From contig NZ_CP151726.1 of NCBI RefSeq assembly GCF_038443385.1, forward strand, positions 4,154,001 to 4,218,000: a stretch of DNA of 64,000 bases. Direction: 5' to 3'. How positions within the stretch are numbered: the stretch's first letter is position 1; each line of letters opens with the position of its first letter. A program made the position numbers and the translations under genes. Below the pieces are notes generated by a model. The model searched no databases and was not told where the DNA came from. It saw nothing but the letters and a program-made list of their open reading frames with translations. The stretch is from Stieleria varia. GTDB lineage: Bacteria; Planctomycetota; Planctomycetia; Pirellulales; Pirellulaceae. Shown here piece after piece: positions 49,130 through 58,294 of the stretch.

Positions 49130-51385
49130 TTACGTTAAGTCTGTCGACTGGCTGCGCCGCAATACTTCGCCCATCAGATAGCTTCTCAAGCTTGCGACCA
49201 CTTGTTGGGAGCAAGCCTCCAGCTCTCGACGTCGACGATCGCGGTTGCGAATGGGTTTCATCTCGACGTGAACTTTCGTGTTCGTCCCTGGCTGCATCTT
49301 TTTGAGCAGTTGCTCCTCTGGTTGGGGGTTGCTGAGCGTCAGTTTGACGTGCATCGCGATTTGCGAGTCAATGCGTCGTCGACCGCCGATGGTGCAAGTG
49401 GCGGTCAGTTTGAGCGAGAGTTGGTTTTCGCTCACGTTGATGATTTCAGCGTCATGGTCGGCGATGAAACCACGCAGCTTTTCAATGGCTAGGTCGATGG
49501 GAACGGGGGTCAAGATGTCGACTTGATCGATCGAGTTCTTTGCACCGCCGGTAAACCAGCTCAACCATGAATGTTTGCTTGAGTCGTCATCGGAGATCTC
49601 GGACATCTTGCCAAGTCCCAATTGGACGACGCGATTGCGACCGTTGTCTTTGGCTTTTAGCAACGCACGATCGGCACGGGCCAGGACGGTTTCCGGGGAG
49701 TCGCCGGACTGGAATTCGGTGACACCAAAACTTGCCGTCAGCTGTTCGCCGCCCAGGCTTGGGATTGGCATATGCTCCAGTGCGATACGCAACGCTTCGG
49801 CCCGCTTAGCTGCGGTGGAGTTGTCACAATTGGCAGCGAGCAGGCAGAACTCTTCGCCGCCGTATCGGGCAACGAGATCACCGTCACGACTGTGGCTTGC
49901 CAGTACCGACGCGAATGTCTTGAGTGCTTCGTCGCCCGCCGGGTGACCATGAACATCATTGATTCGTTTGAAGTGATCGATATCGCAGATGACGAGCGAG
50001 AACGTCGGTCCGCCGGCCGATGTGATCGCGGTCAGTTCATCCAGTGTGGCGTCGAAGTGTGCTCGATTGGCGACGTTGGTCAAGCCATCAGTCTTCGTCT
50101 GTTGATCGAGCGACTCAAGTCGTTTCTGCAGGTGTTCGCGATCGGAAAGATCGTGGACGACGATCACGGTGCCCAAGGTACCCGGAACATCCCCGCGAAC
50201 CGGTGAGACTTCTACGTGCACGGGAATGATTTCTTCGCCGGGTTGTTCGATCAGCATCGGGCGCTTGACAGAGCCCGACGATTGAAAGCACTGCTTCAAC
50301 GGGCAAAGCTGTTCCGTATCCTCGTCTCGGTCCGCATCGCGAAGACCGATAGCGCTGATGGACCATTGGCGGCCCAGCATCGCGTCAGCGGAGACACCTG
50401 TCATACTGGCCAAGGCATCGTTCCACTCGGTCACGTTGCCTTCCGCATCGGTGAATGCGACGCCGTCTTTGAGAGTGTGGAGGAGTTGTTTGTTGAAGTG
50501 AGTCTCACGACGCAGGACCGTTCCCTGGCCTGATTTGGATGACGAGTCCGTTCGGTCGGCGTTGCCGGTCCAGAAACCTTGAGATGTTCCTGGGCGCAGT
50601 TGTTGCAACCAGCGGTTGACCACGACTCCCTGCAGCATCTCGGGGTGATCCTCCAGCATGCGTCCAAAGTCGGCGACCAAGCGAGCGTCGAACTGACCTC
50701 CGCTGCCACGCACGAGTTCCACGATCGCGCGATCGCGACTCAAGGCGGGACGATAAACATGCTCCGTCGTCATCGCGTCGAACGCGTTTACGATCGCCAG
50801 CATGCGTGATCCCAGAGGCAACGCGTCGCCCCGGGGGCCTTCGCCATGTCGTCGGCTTTCGTACCATGTGTTTCCGTAGCGGATGATGTCCAGCAGTTCT
50901 TGGTCGGACGTGCAACCGGCCAAGATTTGGCAGCCCATTTCGGGGCACAAGTCCATCATCAATTGCTCATCGACCGTCAGCTTGCCTGGTTTACGCAGAA
51001 CTCGGTCGGGGATCCCGATCTTGCCGATATCGTGCAGCAGCGCGGCGACTTCGATTCGGTCCCGTTGATCGCCCGCGAGTCCCAAGCGTTCCGCCCACCC
51101 GCTGCAGAACAAGGCGACGCGGAGGCTGTGTGCCGCCGTTGCCGGATGCTTGGTTCGGAGCGAATAGAAGAGTGATGTCGCCATTCCCAGGCGAACGACG
51201 GCGAGCTGGTTTTCGACCTTTGCCTCAGACTGTCCAGCTCGAGATTGAGACGGCCCGTGACTATCGTCTTGGAGTTGCGCCAGCAGAGAATGGACGTGTT
51301 GATGCCCCGCCTCGGCGTCCACAAAAAGGTTGCTCTCGGGCGTCGCGGTTGGGATCGGTCCCATGGGTGCGTTGCTATCGATCAT
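49130..51385 (-). CDS. HD domain, PAS and GGDEF signalling protein
   Basis: From the ATG at 51385 (MIDSNAPMGP) the protein is 751 residues. An HD domain with 'HSLRVALFCSGWAERLGL' and 'ALLHDIGKIGIPDRVLRKPG' resembles HD-GYP phosphodiesterases, but the GYP loop is 'RRHGEGPRGDALPLGSRML', so the GYP motif is not intact. A PAS domain follows (about 335-450, 'GVAFTDAEGNVTEWNDALAS'). The GGDEF domain (about 480-640) has a functional-looking 'ARYGGEEFCLLA' and 'DIDHFKRINDVHGHPAGDEA', so it probably makes cyclic-di-GMP. A PilZ-like C-terminal region may be present ('QLSLKLTATCTIGG'). The longer start at 51523 is unlikely. Confidence 0.88.
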   Translation of the reverse strand: MIDSNAPMGPIPTATPESNLFVDAEAGHQHVHSLLAQLQDDSHGPSQSRAGQSEAKVENQLAVVRLGMATSLFYSLRTKHPATAAHSLRVALFCSGWAERLGLAGDQRDRIEVAALLHDIGKIGIPDRVLRKPGKLTVDEQLMMDLCPEMGCQILAGCTSDQELLDIIRYGNTWYESRRHGEGPRGDALPLGSRMLAIVNAFDAMTTEHVYRPALSRDRAIVELVRGSGGQFDARLVADFGRMLEDHPEMLQGVVVNRWLQQLRPGTSQGFWTGNADRTDSSSKSGQGTVLRRETHFNKQLLHTLKDGVAFTDAEGNVTEWNDALASMTGVSADAMLGRQWSISAIGLRDADRDEDTEQLCPLKQCFQSSGSVKRPMLIEQPGEEIIPVHVEVSPVRGDVPGTLGTVIVVHDLSDREHLQKRLESLDQQTKTDGLTNVANRAHFDATLDELTAITSAGGPTFSLVICDIDHFKRINDVHGHPAGDEALKTFASVLASHSRDGDLVARYGGEEFCLLAANCDNSTAAKRAEALRIALEHMPIPSLGGEQLTASFGVTEFQSGDSPETVLARADRALLKAKDNGRNRVVQLGLGKMSEISDDDSSKHSWLSWFTGGAKNSIDQVDILTPVPIDLAIEKLRGFIADHDAEIINVSENQLSLKLTATCTIGGRRRIDSQIAMHVKLTLSNPQPEEQLLKKMQPGTNTKVHVEMKPIRNRDRRRRELEACSQQVVASLRSYLMGEVLRRSQSTDLT

Positions 51386-51813
51386 GCGAGTCGTGAGAAG
51401 TTGGCGGTCTGGGTGGAGTACGAAAAGATGGGGCCATTTATTCCAAAATGTCCATTTCGGGACGCCTATCGAGCAGGGGCCGCAGAAATCGACGCTTTGG
51501 AGTACCGAACGGTAGGTCACCAATTAGTGGTACGCAAAATGATTGCGGTTCGTGTGATTGGCATCGTCCAAGTCGTGGGAGGATCCCAGCGTTTCTATGA
51601 GGGATGACCGACAGGGCATGCCCCCTATTTGGTAGCCAGGACTGCATTCTGTCTCTGTCAATGCTTGCTATCGATACCCGTGGCTTCTAACATGAAACTT
51701 GGGTGGACCGCAAAAAAAGAGTGTTGACCGGGCTGTGATAGGTGATCATCCGAACGAACGATCCCTTTCGCGTTGGTCTATCGCGAGTGTCTCTTCAGGA
51801 CTGGTAGCGCAAA
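51386..51813. other. intergenic region, divergent promoters expected
   Basis: About 430 bases between the leftward signalling gene and the rightward sigma factor gene. Open frames over it (such as 51245-51607) are antisense to the signalling gene and have no domain. No repeat family is seen here. Confidence 0.4.
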
Positions 51814-52371
51814 GTGAGTCTTTCTGAAATCGATCGCCTGTTGTTGGAGCGATGCTTGGCGGGTGCTCCGCGCGCCTGGCAGGATTTCGTGGACCGATTC
51901 TTGGGGCTGGTCGTCCACGTTGCAAAACACACCGCGAGCAGTCGCAACTTGTCGATCGACGAATCCACCCGTGACGATTTGGTCGCAGAAGTCTTCTTGA
52001 CCTTGGTGGCAAACGACTATGCCGTGCTCAGACGTTTTCGCCGAAACTCGTCCCTGGCGACTTATTTGACAGTTATTTCCCGGAGAGTGATCGCGCGGCG
52101 GCTAACGAGTTCTCTCAACGGGTCCACTCAAGCAATCGCTCAGCCAGCGGCGATGGCGGACCACAGAGGGCCGGTGACGCGGCTCGAAAACAGAGAAGAA
52201 GTGCAAAGTCTGTTGACACGACTGGATCCAGACGAAGCCGATGTGGTGCGAATGTATCATTTGGAGGGCAAGAGTTACCATGAAATCAGTTTGGCCGTCG
52301 GTATGACGGAGAACAGCATCGGTCCGCTGCTCAGTCGTGCACGCGCTAAAATGCGAGATGGCCAAGTCTGA
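51814..52371 (+). CDS. RNA polymerase sigma-70 family factor (ECF-like)
   Basis: 185 residues starting with GTG at 51814. Region 2: 'APRAWQDFVDRFLGLVVHVA' and 'STRDDLVAEVFLTLVANDYA', 'FRRNSSLATYLTVISRRVIA'. Region 4: 'LTRLDPDEADVVRMYHLEGK' and 'SYHEISLAVGMTENSIGPLL', a helix-turn-helix. No anti-sigma factor is adjacent. It is 74 bases before the oxidoreductase gene on the same strand, so it might be co-transcribed; this ECF-type lineage with few partners is common in planctomycetes. Confidence 0.9.
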   Translation: MSLSEIDRLLLERCLAGAPRAWQDFVDRFLGLVVHVAKHTASSRNLSIDESTRDDLVAEVFLTLVANDYAVLRRFRRNSSLATYLTVISRRVIARRLTSSLNGSTQAIAQPAAMADHRGPVTRLENREEVQSLLTRLDPDEADVVRMYHLEGKSYHEISLAVGMTENSIGPLLSRARAKMRDGQV

Positions 52372-52445
52372 TAGAATTGAATCTTTCCGCCTTTGCCCCC
52401 CGCCCGCCTTCGAATCCCGCCCAATCATCTCAACGACTTCTTTGC

Positions 52446-53867
52446 ATGCCAAAGTCCGAACCATCTGACGAACCATCCGTCAAATCACCCTCTGGGGCGT
52501 CGTCGACGCGTCCCCTGACTCAGTCGGCGTCACGCCGTGGGTTCATCAAGGGCGGCTCGCTCATGCTCGCCGGCGGTGCATTGGGCAACGCACTGGCGGT
52601 GGCGCAAAACGCCCACGCGTTTGGCAGCGATGAGATTCGTGTGGCGTTGGTCGGTTGTGGTCGACGGGGCACACAGTCGGCGATCGCAGCTTTGGGCAAA
52701 TCCGCTCAGCAATCCACCTCCGGCGGACGCGTCGTCTTGATTGCCATGGCGGATGTCTTTGCCAACCAACTGCAATCCGCCTATCGAACCATCAAAGGAC
52801 AATGTGGCGACCACGTCGACCTGGACGATCGACGTTTTGTCGGATTGGACGCATATCAACAAGTCATGCAAACGGATGCTGATGTTGTCTTGTTAGCCAC
52901 CCCGCCCGCTTTTCGTCCGCTGCATTTTGCCGCTGCGGTGGATGCGCGGAAACATGTGTTGATGGAAAAGCCGGTTGCGAATGATGCCGCCGGTGTACGG
53001 GAAGTTTTGGCCGCTGGCCAGCTTGCGACACAACGCAATTTGGCGTGTAGCGTGGGATTCACCCATCGACAGGATCCGATCTATCAACAAGTCATTGCGA
53101 AAATCCATGACGGCGCAATCGGTGATCCCGTCTTCGCCAGAGCCTACTGCAATGCCGGGCCGATCCGATTGTCGCCACGTCGACGCGGCGAAACCGAACT
53201 GGAGTATCAGCTTCGCAACTGGAACCACTTCCCCTGGCTCGGCGGCGATTTCCTGGTCGAGCAACATGTCTCGGGGCTGGACATCATCAATTGGGCATTA
53301 TCGGCAACCCCGCGAACGGCGCAAGGCCAGGGCGGATGGATGAGCCGCGACGAACGGATGGAGGGACAAGTCTTTGACCACCACAGTGTCGAGTTCGCTT
53401 ACTCGCCATCGTTGAGGCTGTTGAGCCAATGTCGCCGGTCCGTGGGATGTTGGAATAGTGTCAGTGAGCACTTGCACGGGACTGCGGGCTATGCGGATTT
53501 GACCACAGGCCGACTGTTCCGCTCTGACGGTGATGTCCTGTGGAAAGCAGACGATGGTGGGCAAAAGGTCGACCCCACCGAGCGTCACCAAGCGTCGTTT
53601 TTCGCTGCTTTACGTCGCGGTGAGCGTCCCAATGAGATCGAGCAAGGAGCCCAAAGTACGTTGACGGCGATCATGGGACGCGTGGCAACCGTCACCGGTA
53701 AATTGGTCCGCTGGGATGACTTGGCCAAGTCCACGGATCGCGAGTTGGACGTCACAACCCTGACATCGATGCTGCAGTCGCCGCCTTGTCAGCCGGATGA
53801 GCAAGGACACTATCCGGACAAGTCGCCTGTCAGCCGCGGAACATCGTCCGGCCGCCGCCCCGTTTAG
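52446..53867 (+). CDS. Gfo/Idh/MocA family oxidoreductase, exported (TAT signal)
   Basis: From the ATG at 52446 (MPKSEPSDEP) 473 residues. A twin-arginine leader 'SASRRGFIKGGSLMLAGG' leads to the NAD(P)-binding 'IRVALVGCGRRGTQSAIAAL'. The catalytic Lys is in 'HVLMEKPVANDAAGVREV' and the C-terminal sheet follows ('GDFLVEQHVSGLDIINWA', with His). Family members oxidise or isomerise sugars; many planctomycete ones are exported. Start 52446 puts the leader at the front. The stop codon lies inside the first unit of a 15-bp tandem repeat. Confidence 0.9.
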   Translation: MPKSEPSDEPSVKSPSGASSTRPLTQSASRRGFIKGGSLMLAGGALGNALAVAQNAHAFGSDEIRVALVGCGRRGTQSAIAALGKSAQQSTSGGRVVLIAMADVFANQLQSAYRTIKGQCGDHVDLDDRRFVGLDAYQQVMQTDADVVLLATPPAFRPLHFAAAVDARKHVLMEKPVANDAAGVREVLAAGQLATQRNLACSVGFTHRQDPIYQQVIAKIHDGAIGDPVFARAYCNAGPIRLSPRRRGETELEYQLRNWNHFPWLGGDFLVEQHVSGLDIINWALSATPRTAQGQGGWMSRDERMEGQVFDHHSVEFAYSPSLRLLSQCRRSVGCWNSVSEHLHGTAGYADLTTGRLFRSDGDVLWKADDGGQKVDPTERHQASFFAALRRGERPNEIEQGAQSTLTAIMGRVATVTGKLVRWDDLAKSTDRELDVTTLTSMLQSPPCQPDEQGHYPDKSPVSRGTSSGRRPV

Positions 53868-53936
53868 CGTCGCACAGTTTAGCGCCGCACAGTTTAGCGT
53901 CGCACAGTTTAGCGCCGCCCCGTTTAGCGCCTCATC
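53862..53936 (+). repeat. 15-bp tandem repeat, five units
   Basis: Units start at 53862, 53877, 53892, 53907 and 53922, each 'gtttagcg(t/c)cgcaca' or a close variant. Unit one contains the stop codon of the oxidoreductase gene. Because 15 is divisible by three, both strands show five-residue periodic frames ('AQFSV' plus, 'LNCAT' minus), which mimics pentapeptide repeats but has no other support as a gene. Confidence 0.9.
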
Positions 53937-53950
53937 ATCACGCGACGGCG

Positions 53951-54008
53951 TAGTGGATTTCGCCAGAAATCCTGTGAGGTGGGAATTCTGGCGAATCCCA
54001 TTACCAGG
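53951..54008. repeat. R7 palindromic repeat
   Basis: 'tagtggatttcgccagaaat' and 'gggaattctggcgaatccca' form inverted halves. Same family as 9859-9917. The rest of 54009-54251 up to the next gene has no feature that I can name. Confidence 0.75.
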
Positions 54009-54251
54009 TCTGCTGGCGGTGGTGTTGTTGTTCCTTGGCAAGTAAATCCGGTCCGAGACAACCTCGTCGGGTCGCGTAATCCACTCTATCGACCGGTTCC
54101 GCATTGCCTACGCACCGTCGAAACCTCTATCCTGCTCCTTTTGCGAAACACCCGACCGCAGTCGGGCTCTCGGACCATGGGGATCGCGGAAGCGTCAAAT
54201 GACGGGCGTGTTCCGATCGATCGCATTCATTGAGTAGGGAAATTCCGTCGA

Positions 54252-56525
54252 ATGATTTGGTATGTTCTCGGTGGCTTGGCCGCAATCGTTCTGTGCTTGA
54301 TCGTCCTGGCGATCGTCTCCCCGCGCAAATTCATGCGGGTCGTGATGCGGCCCATGCTCGCGATGGCGTACCGAAAACGCGTCGTCGGAGTCGAAAACCT
54401 CCCCGCAGAGGGTGGCTGTTTGCTGGTCAGCAATCACGTCTCTTTCATCGACGGTATCCTGATCCTGTGGATGTTGCCACGCAACGTTCGCTTCGTCGTC
54501 GACGGAGGCAATTTCAAGGGAAAGATCCTTGAGTGGATCGCCGCTGCGTTCGACACGATCATGATGACGGCGAGTCCCAAGTCGATCGGCAGAGCGATCA
54601 AGGGAGCTCGCGAAGGGCTGAACAACGGTGACGTGATCGGTGTGTTCGCGGAAGGAACCATTACTCGCAACAGCCAACTGCAGGGGTTCCGTCCCGGATT
54701 GACGAAGATGATCAAAGGCACGGACGCTCCGATCGTACCGGTTTGGCTGGACGGTATGTGGGGCAGCATCTTTAGCTTTTCCGAAGGCAAGTTCTTTTTC
54801 AAATGGCCCAAAAAATTTCGTCGCAAACTGACGCTTTACGTCGGAAAGCCGATGCCGACGGACACGCCCGTCGACTTGGTTCGCTCTCAAGTACAGGACT
54901 TGGGATCGCAAGCCGACATCGAACGACGAGCTGACCTACCCAACCTGGCCAGCGATGTCATTCGCTCCTGGCGGGAAAACAAATCGCGACTACAAGTGGC
55001 CGACTCATCGGGCGTCGAAGTCCGCGGACGAGAAGCTCTGATTCGAGCCTTGGTGCTGCGACGAGTCCTGCGACGTGAAGTCTTGACGGGAGAGGACAAA
55101 TTCGTGGGTTTGCTGTTGCCGCCCAGTGTCGGTGGCGTGCTGGCCAACATCGCGCTTGCCTTCGACCGCCGCGTCGCTGCCAACCTAAACTACACCGTGA
55201 GCAGCGAAGTCATCAATCATTGCATCGCTGATGTCGGGATCAAGAAGGTGCTGACGAGCGAGAAATTCATGAGCAAGGTCGATCTCAAGGTCGACGCTGA
55301 ATTGGTGATGCTGGAGTCGATCCCGTCCAAAGTCACGAAATGGGACAAGCTGGTTTCCTTCGTTCAAGCCGTTTGCTTTCCTCAGTGGTTGCTCAAACGC
55401 GTGTTGGGGCTGCATCGAATCGACCCCGACGACATCTTGACCGTGATCTTCACCAGCGGCAGTACCGGAATGCCCAAAGGCGTCTTGCTGAGCAACGCAA
55501 ATGTCAGCCACAACGTCGAAGCCATCCGGCGTGCCGTCAAGTTGGATCACCACGATACGATTCTCGGCGTCTTGCCATTCTTTCACTCATTCGGATACTC
55601 GATCACGTTGTGGGGCGCTCAGACGCTGGGCCCCAGCGGCGTTTATCACTTCAATCCACTCGATTCACGCCAAGTCGGAAAGATGGCTGAACGCTACGGC
55701 GTCACGGTGCTGTTGGGCACACCAACGTTTTTGCGTGGATACCTCAAGCGCGTCGAACCAAAGCAGTTTGAAAAGTTGGATGTGGTGATCGTTGGTGCGG
55801 AAAAGATGCCGGCCGAATTGTTTGATTCCTTTGAAAAGAAATTTGGCGTTCGTCCGGTCGAAGGCTACGGGGCAACGGAGTTGAGCCCACTGGTGTCGGT
55901 CAACGTACCGCCGAGCCGATCGCCGGCAAGGTATCAGCCCGATCGCGTCGAAGGATCAGTAGGACGTCCAATGCCGGGCGTTTCCGCGCGAGTGATTTCA
56001 CCCGACACGGGCGAAGAATTGCCTGCAGGTGAAGACGGAATGCTGTTGATCACCGGACCCAACGTGATGAAGGGCTATGCCAATCAGGCAGAGAAGACGG
56101 CCGAAGCGATCCACGACGGATGGTACACGACCGGTGACATCGCTCACGTGGATGACATGGGGTTCCTGCACATCACAGGACGACTGAGCCGCTTTTCAAA
56201 GATCGGTGGCGAAATGGTCCCGCATGTTCGAATCGAGGAAGCGTTGGCCGGTGCAATGGCCGAAGGAGAGGACGACGAAGAAGTTCGCGTTTGCGTGACT
56301 GCTGTTCCTTGCGATAAGAAGGGAGAACGGATCGTGGTCCTGCACAAAGAAACTGGCAAGAGCATTGACGCATTGCGAGAGCACCTCAAAGCAGAAGGCT
56401 TGCCGAACCTGTTCATTCCCGCGGCGGATGCATTTCACGTCGTCCCGGAGATCCCAATGCTGGGCACCGGAAAGCTCGACCTCAAAGCGGCAAAGGAACT
56501 CGCCGCGAAACTCGAATCCGATTGA
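54252..56525 (+). CDS. bifunctional 1-acylglycerol-3-phosphate acyltransferase / acyl-AMP ligase (Aas-like)
   Basis: 757 residues. After one N-terminal membrane helix, residues about 45-230 are a PlsC-type acyltransferase: 'LLVSNHVSFIDGILILWM' (H-x4-D), 'GVFAEGTITRNSQLQGF' (EGT) and 'PIVPVWLDGMWG'. Residues about 260-750 are an AMP-forming ligase: 'TVIFTSGSTGMPKGVLLSNA', 'VEGYGATELSPLVSVN', 'YTTGDIAHVDDMGFLHITGR' and 'PMLGTGKLDLKAA' with the terminal Lys. Like E. coli Aas it could activate free fatty acids and attach them to lysophospholipid. The order and the lack of extra membrane domains agree. Confidence 0.93.
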   Translation: MIWYVLGGLAAIVLCLIVLAIVSPRKFMRVVMRPMLAMAYRKRVVGVENLPAEGGCLLVSNHVSFIDGILILWMLPRNVRFVVDGGNFKGKILEWIAAAFDTIMMTASPKSIGRAIKGAREGLNNGDVIGVFAEGTITRNSQLQGFRPGLTKMIKGTDAPIVPVWLDGMWGSIFSFSEGKFFFKWPKKFRRKLTLYVGKPMPTDTPVDLVRSQVQDLGSQADIERRADLPNLASDVIRSWRENKSRLQVADSSGVEVRGREALIRALVLRRVLRREVLTGEDKFVGLLLPPSVGGVLANIALAFDRRVAANLNYTVSSEVINHCIADVGIKKVLTSEKFMSKVDLKVDAELVMLESIPSKVTKWDKLVSFVQAVCFPQWLLKRVLGLHRIDPDDILTVIFTSGSTGMPKGVLLSNANVSHNVEAIRRAVKLDHHDTILGVLPFFHSFGYSITLWGAQTLGPSGVYHFNPLDSRQVGKMAERYGVTVLLGTPTFLRGYLKRVEPKQFEKLDVVIVGAEKMPAELFDSFEKKFGVRPVEGYGATELSPLVSVNVPPSRSPARYQPDRVEGSVGRPMPGVSARVISPDTGEELPAGEDGMLLITGPNVMKGYANQAEKTAEAIHDGWYTTGDIAHVDDMGFLHITGRLSRFSKIGGEMVPHVRIEEALAGAMAEGEDDEEVRVCVTAVPCDKKGERIVVLHKETGKSIDALREHLKAEGLPNLFIPAADAFHVVPEIPMLGTGKLDLKAAKELAAKLESD

Positions 56526-56700
56526 CTAGTGCATCGTCCAGTCTTAGAACGTGGGTTCGATGAATGAGCCGTTTTGGCGTTAGCCACGGTTCTCTTAGAA
56601 CGTGGGTTCGATGAATGAGCCGTTTTGGCGTTAGCCACGGTTCTCGCGACACAACCGTGGCTAACGCCAAAACGGCTAACCCCAAATGGACAATGCACTG
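56526..56700. repeat. R4 element with an internal 51-bp duplication
   Basis: Starts with 'ctagtgcatcgtccagtctt' directly after the Aas-like stop codon and ends 'tggacaatgcactg'. The block beginning 'tcttagaacgtgggttcg' occurs at 56542 and again at 56593, a 51-bp tandem duplication of one hairpin arm. The complementary arm 'gtggctaacgccaaaacggc' is single. Confidence 0.9.
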
Positions 56701-56714
56701 GATCGATATTGAAA

Positions 56715-56966
56715 TCAGGCTTTGCCTTCACGGGCACGCAGTTGATCCAAGAAATCGCAGCCTTTCCAGGTCAGGACCAAAGGACCGCGATTGGCGAGCG
56801 TTTCTTGTCCAAGCTCGATGAATCCGCCACTGACGAGCAGATAGATATGGTGAACGATTTGATCTCGTTCGTAGCCTTCGATACTGATCGCACCTTTGAA
56901 CACGCGACTGCCGCGTTCTTCGACGAACTCCAAGACTTTACGTACCAGCTTGTGATCTCGCCTCAT
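56715..56966 (-). CDS. DUF2513 family small protein
   Basis: An 83-residue protein with no signal peptide. It begins 'MRRDHKLVRKVLEFVEERG' and continues 'ISIEGYERDQIVHHIYLLVS', 'GGFIELGQ' and 'PLVLTWKGCDFLDQLRA'. The layout (MKRDMDLVRKIL...I.GY....I..H..LL...GLI......LTW.G.DFLD) is that of DUF2513, a winged-helix-like family often found on phages and mobile elements; this one is shorter than typical members. It lies between an R4 element and the Tad locus, where the remaining tad genes would be expected. Confidence 0.7.
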   Translation of the reverse strand: MRRDHKLVRKVLEFVEERGSRVFKGAISIEGYERDQIVHHIYLLVSGGFIELGQETLANRGPLVLTWKGCDFLDQLRAREGKA

Positions 56967-57018
56967 TCTCGGTCAGCTCATTCGTGTTGGAAGTGTGTTA
57001 CGTCACGTCAAAAGCCGT

Positions 57019-58233
57019 CTACGACTTTGCCGCGCCCGGCCAAAACTTCTTCCACTTGCTTTCGGCAGACTTGTCAGGTTCCGCTTCCACCTTGCCACCG
57101 GACTTGCCTTGCAGCTTTGCGGCCAAGTCCCGCATGGCCTGTGTGATCGCCGCTTTTGGTGCCTGAGTGATCAACGGTACTCCGTTGTTGCGGACTTCGA
57201 CCATCGTTCGATAGTCGTTGGGCAACAAAGCATACACCTCGCGGCCAAGTGTTTCTTTCGCCTTTTTGAGGCTGATCTGACCTGACTCCAAACCGGCCCG
57301 GTTGACCACGATCTCGACTTTGGACTGCAGACCCTCGATCTCCTCAAAACTCATCATCAATCGCACGACGTTACGCAAACAGGGCAAATCCAACTGGGTC
57401 ATCAGAATCACCCGGGACGCGGCCTCGATTGCCGCCATGTCGACCGGACTATAGGTTTTTGACAGGTCGATGATCAAGTGACTGAACGATGCTTTTAGCA
57501 GACCGATGACCTTACGCAAACTTTCATCGGTGATGGAAGCCGTGTCATGAAGTTCCACGGGACGAGGCAGGAGGTAGAGGCCGCTACTGTGCTTCGTCAA
57601 CGACTGTTTGAGCAACTGGATGTCTAGCCGAGAAATGTTCTGAACGACATCGGCGAGTGTGTAATCAGGAATTGCATCCAGAAACACGTCAGCGTCGCCC
57701 AATGCGAGATCCAAGTCCAATAAGGCGACGCTGTTGCGGCTGTCGGACGCCAAAATGCACCCAAGGTTGACTGATGCGCTGGTCGTTCCGACACCTCCGG
57801 TGGCGCCCGCGATCGCGATGACCTCACATGAACGCCCACCACCATCCGCAGTACCAAACTTCTGCTGGCTCACTCGCCCCAAAGCCGCGGCAAGATCGTC
57901 TTTCGTTACCGGCAGCGTCAGGAACTCGCGAGCACCACTGCGGATGGTCCGCAGGATCAAATGCCCATCCGTACTTTCACTGGCCGCCAAGATCACCGTG
58001 TCCTTGGCTTCTTTGCTGAGACGTTCCACCAATGCAATCGCACGGTCTTCGTCGGAGTCCAGCGTCACCACACCGACGTCTGGAGCGGTTTGCTCGATGA
58101 TGTCCGAAAAGAACTCGTAGCGAGAGCAATCCGCCTCCAACCATACTGTGTCCATGCCCAACAGCATGGCTTTCAGCATTTCTCGTGTGGAGTCGTTGGG
58201 GTCAACCAACGCGATTCTCAGGACATTACTCAT
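57019..58233 (-). CDS. cpaE: CpaE/TadZ-like pilus assembly ATPase
   Basis: 404 residues: a receiver-like N-terminal domain ('VLRIALVDPNDSTREMLKAM', 'DVGVVTLDSDEDRAIALVE') and a MinD/ParA-type ATPase domain ('VIAIAGATGGVGTTSASVNL', 'NSVALLDLDLALGDADVFLD'). The P-loop lacks the usual lysines of 'KGGVGKT', as is common for TadZ/CpaE proteins. TadZ localises the Tad secretion machinery at the cell pole. It follows the secretin gene by 61 bases and is the last recognisable tad gene on this side. Confidence 0.92.
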   Translation of the reverse strand: MSNVLRIALVDPNDSTREMLKAMLLGMDTVWLEADCSRYEFFSDIIEQTAPDVGVVTLDSDEDRAIALVERLSKEAKDTVILAASESTDGHLILRTIRSGAREFLTLPVTKDDLAAALGRVSQQKFGTADGGGRSCEVIAIAGATGGVGTTSASVNLGCILASDSRNSVALLDLDLALGDADVFLDAIPDYTLADVVQNISRLDIQLLKQSLTKHSSGLYLLPRPVELHDTASITDESLRKVIGLLKASFSHLIIDLSKTYSPVDMAAIEAASRVILMTQLDLPCLRNVVRLMMSFEEIEGLQSKVEIVVNRAGLESGQISLKKAKETLGREVYALLPNDYRTMVEVRNNGVPLITQAPKAAITQAMRDLAAKLQGKSGGKVEAEPDKSAESKWKKFWPGAAKS

Positions 58234-58294
58234 CGGGTCGTTTCCGGGTATTTTCTATCAACCGTTCCAAATCTGGTAGTAAGTATCAGTAGCA

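Noticed and set aside
53610-54104. Minus-strand frame with 'ALNGAALNCATLNCAAL' pentapeptide-like periodicity
   Set aside because: The periodicity is produced by the 15-bp repeat itself; flanking residues are antisense to the oxidoreductase gene and no start or ribosome site fits.
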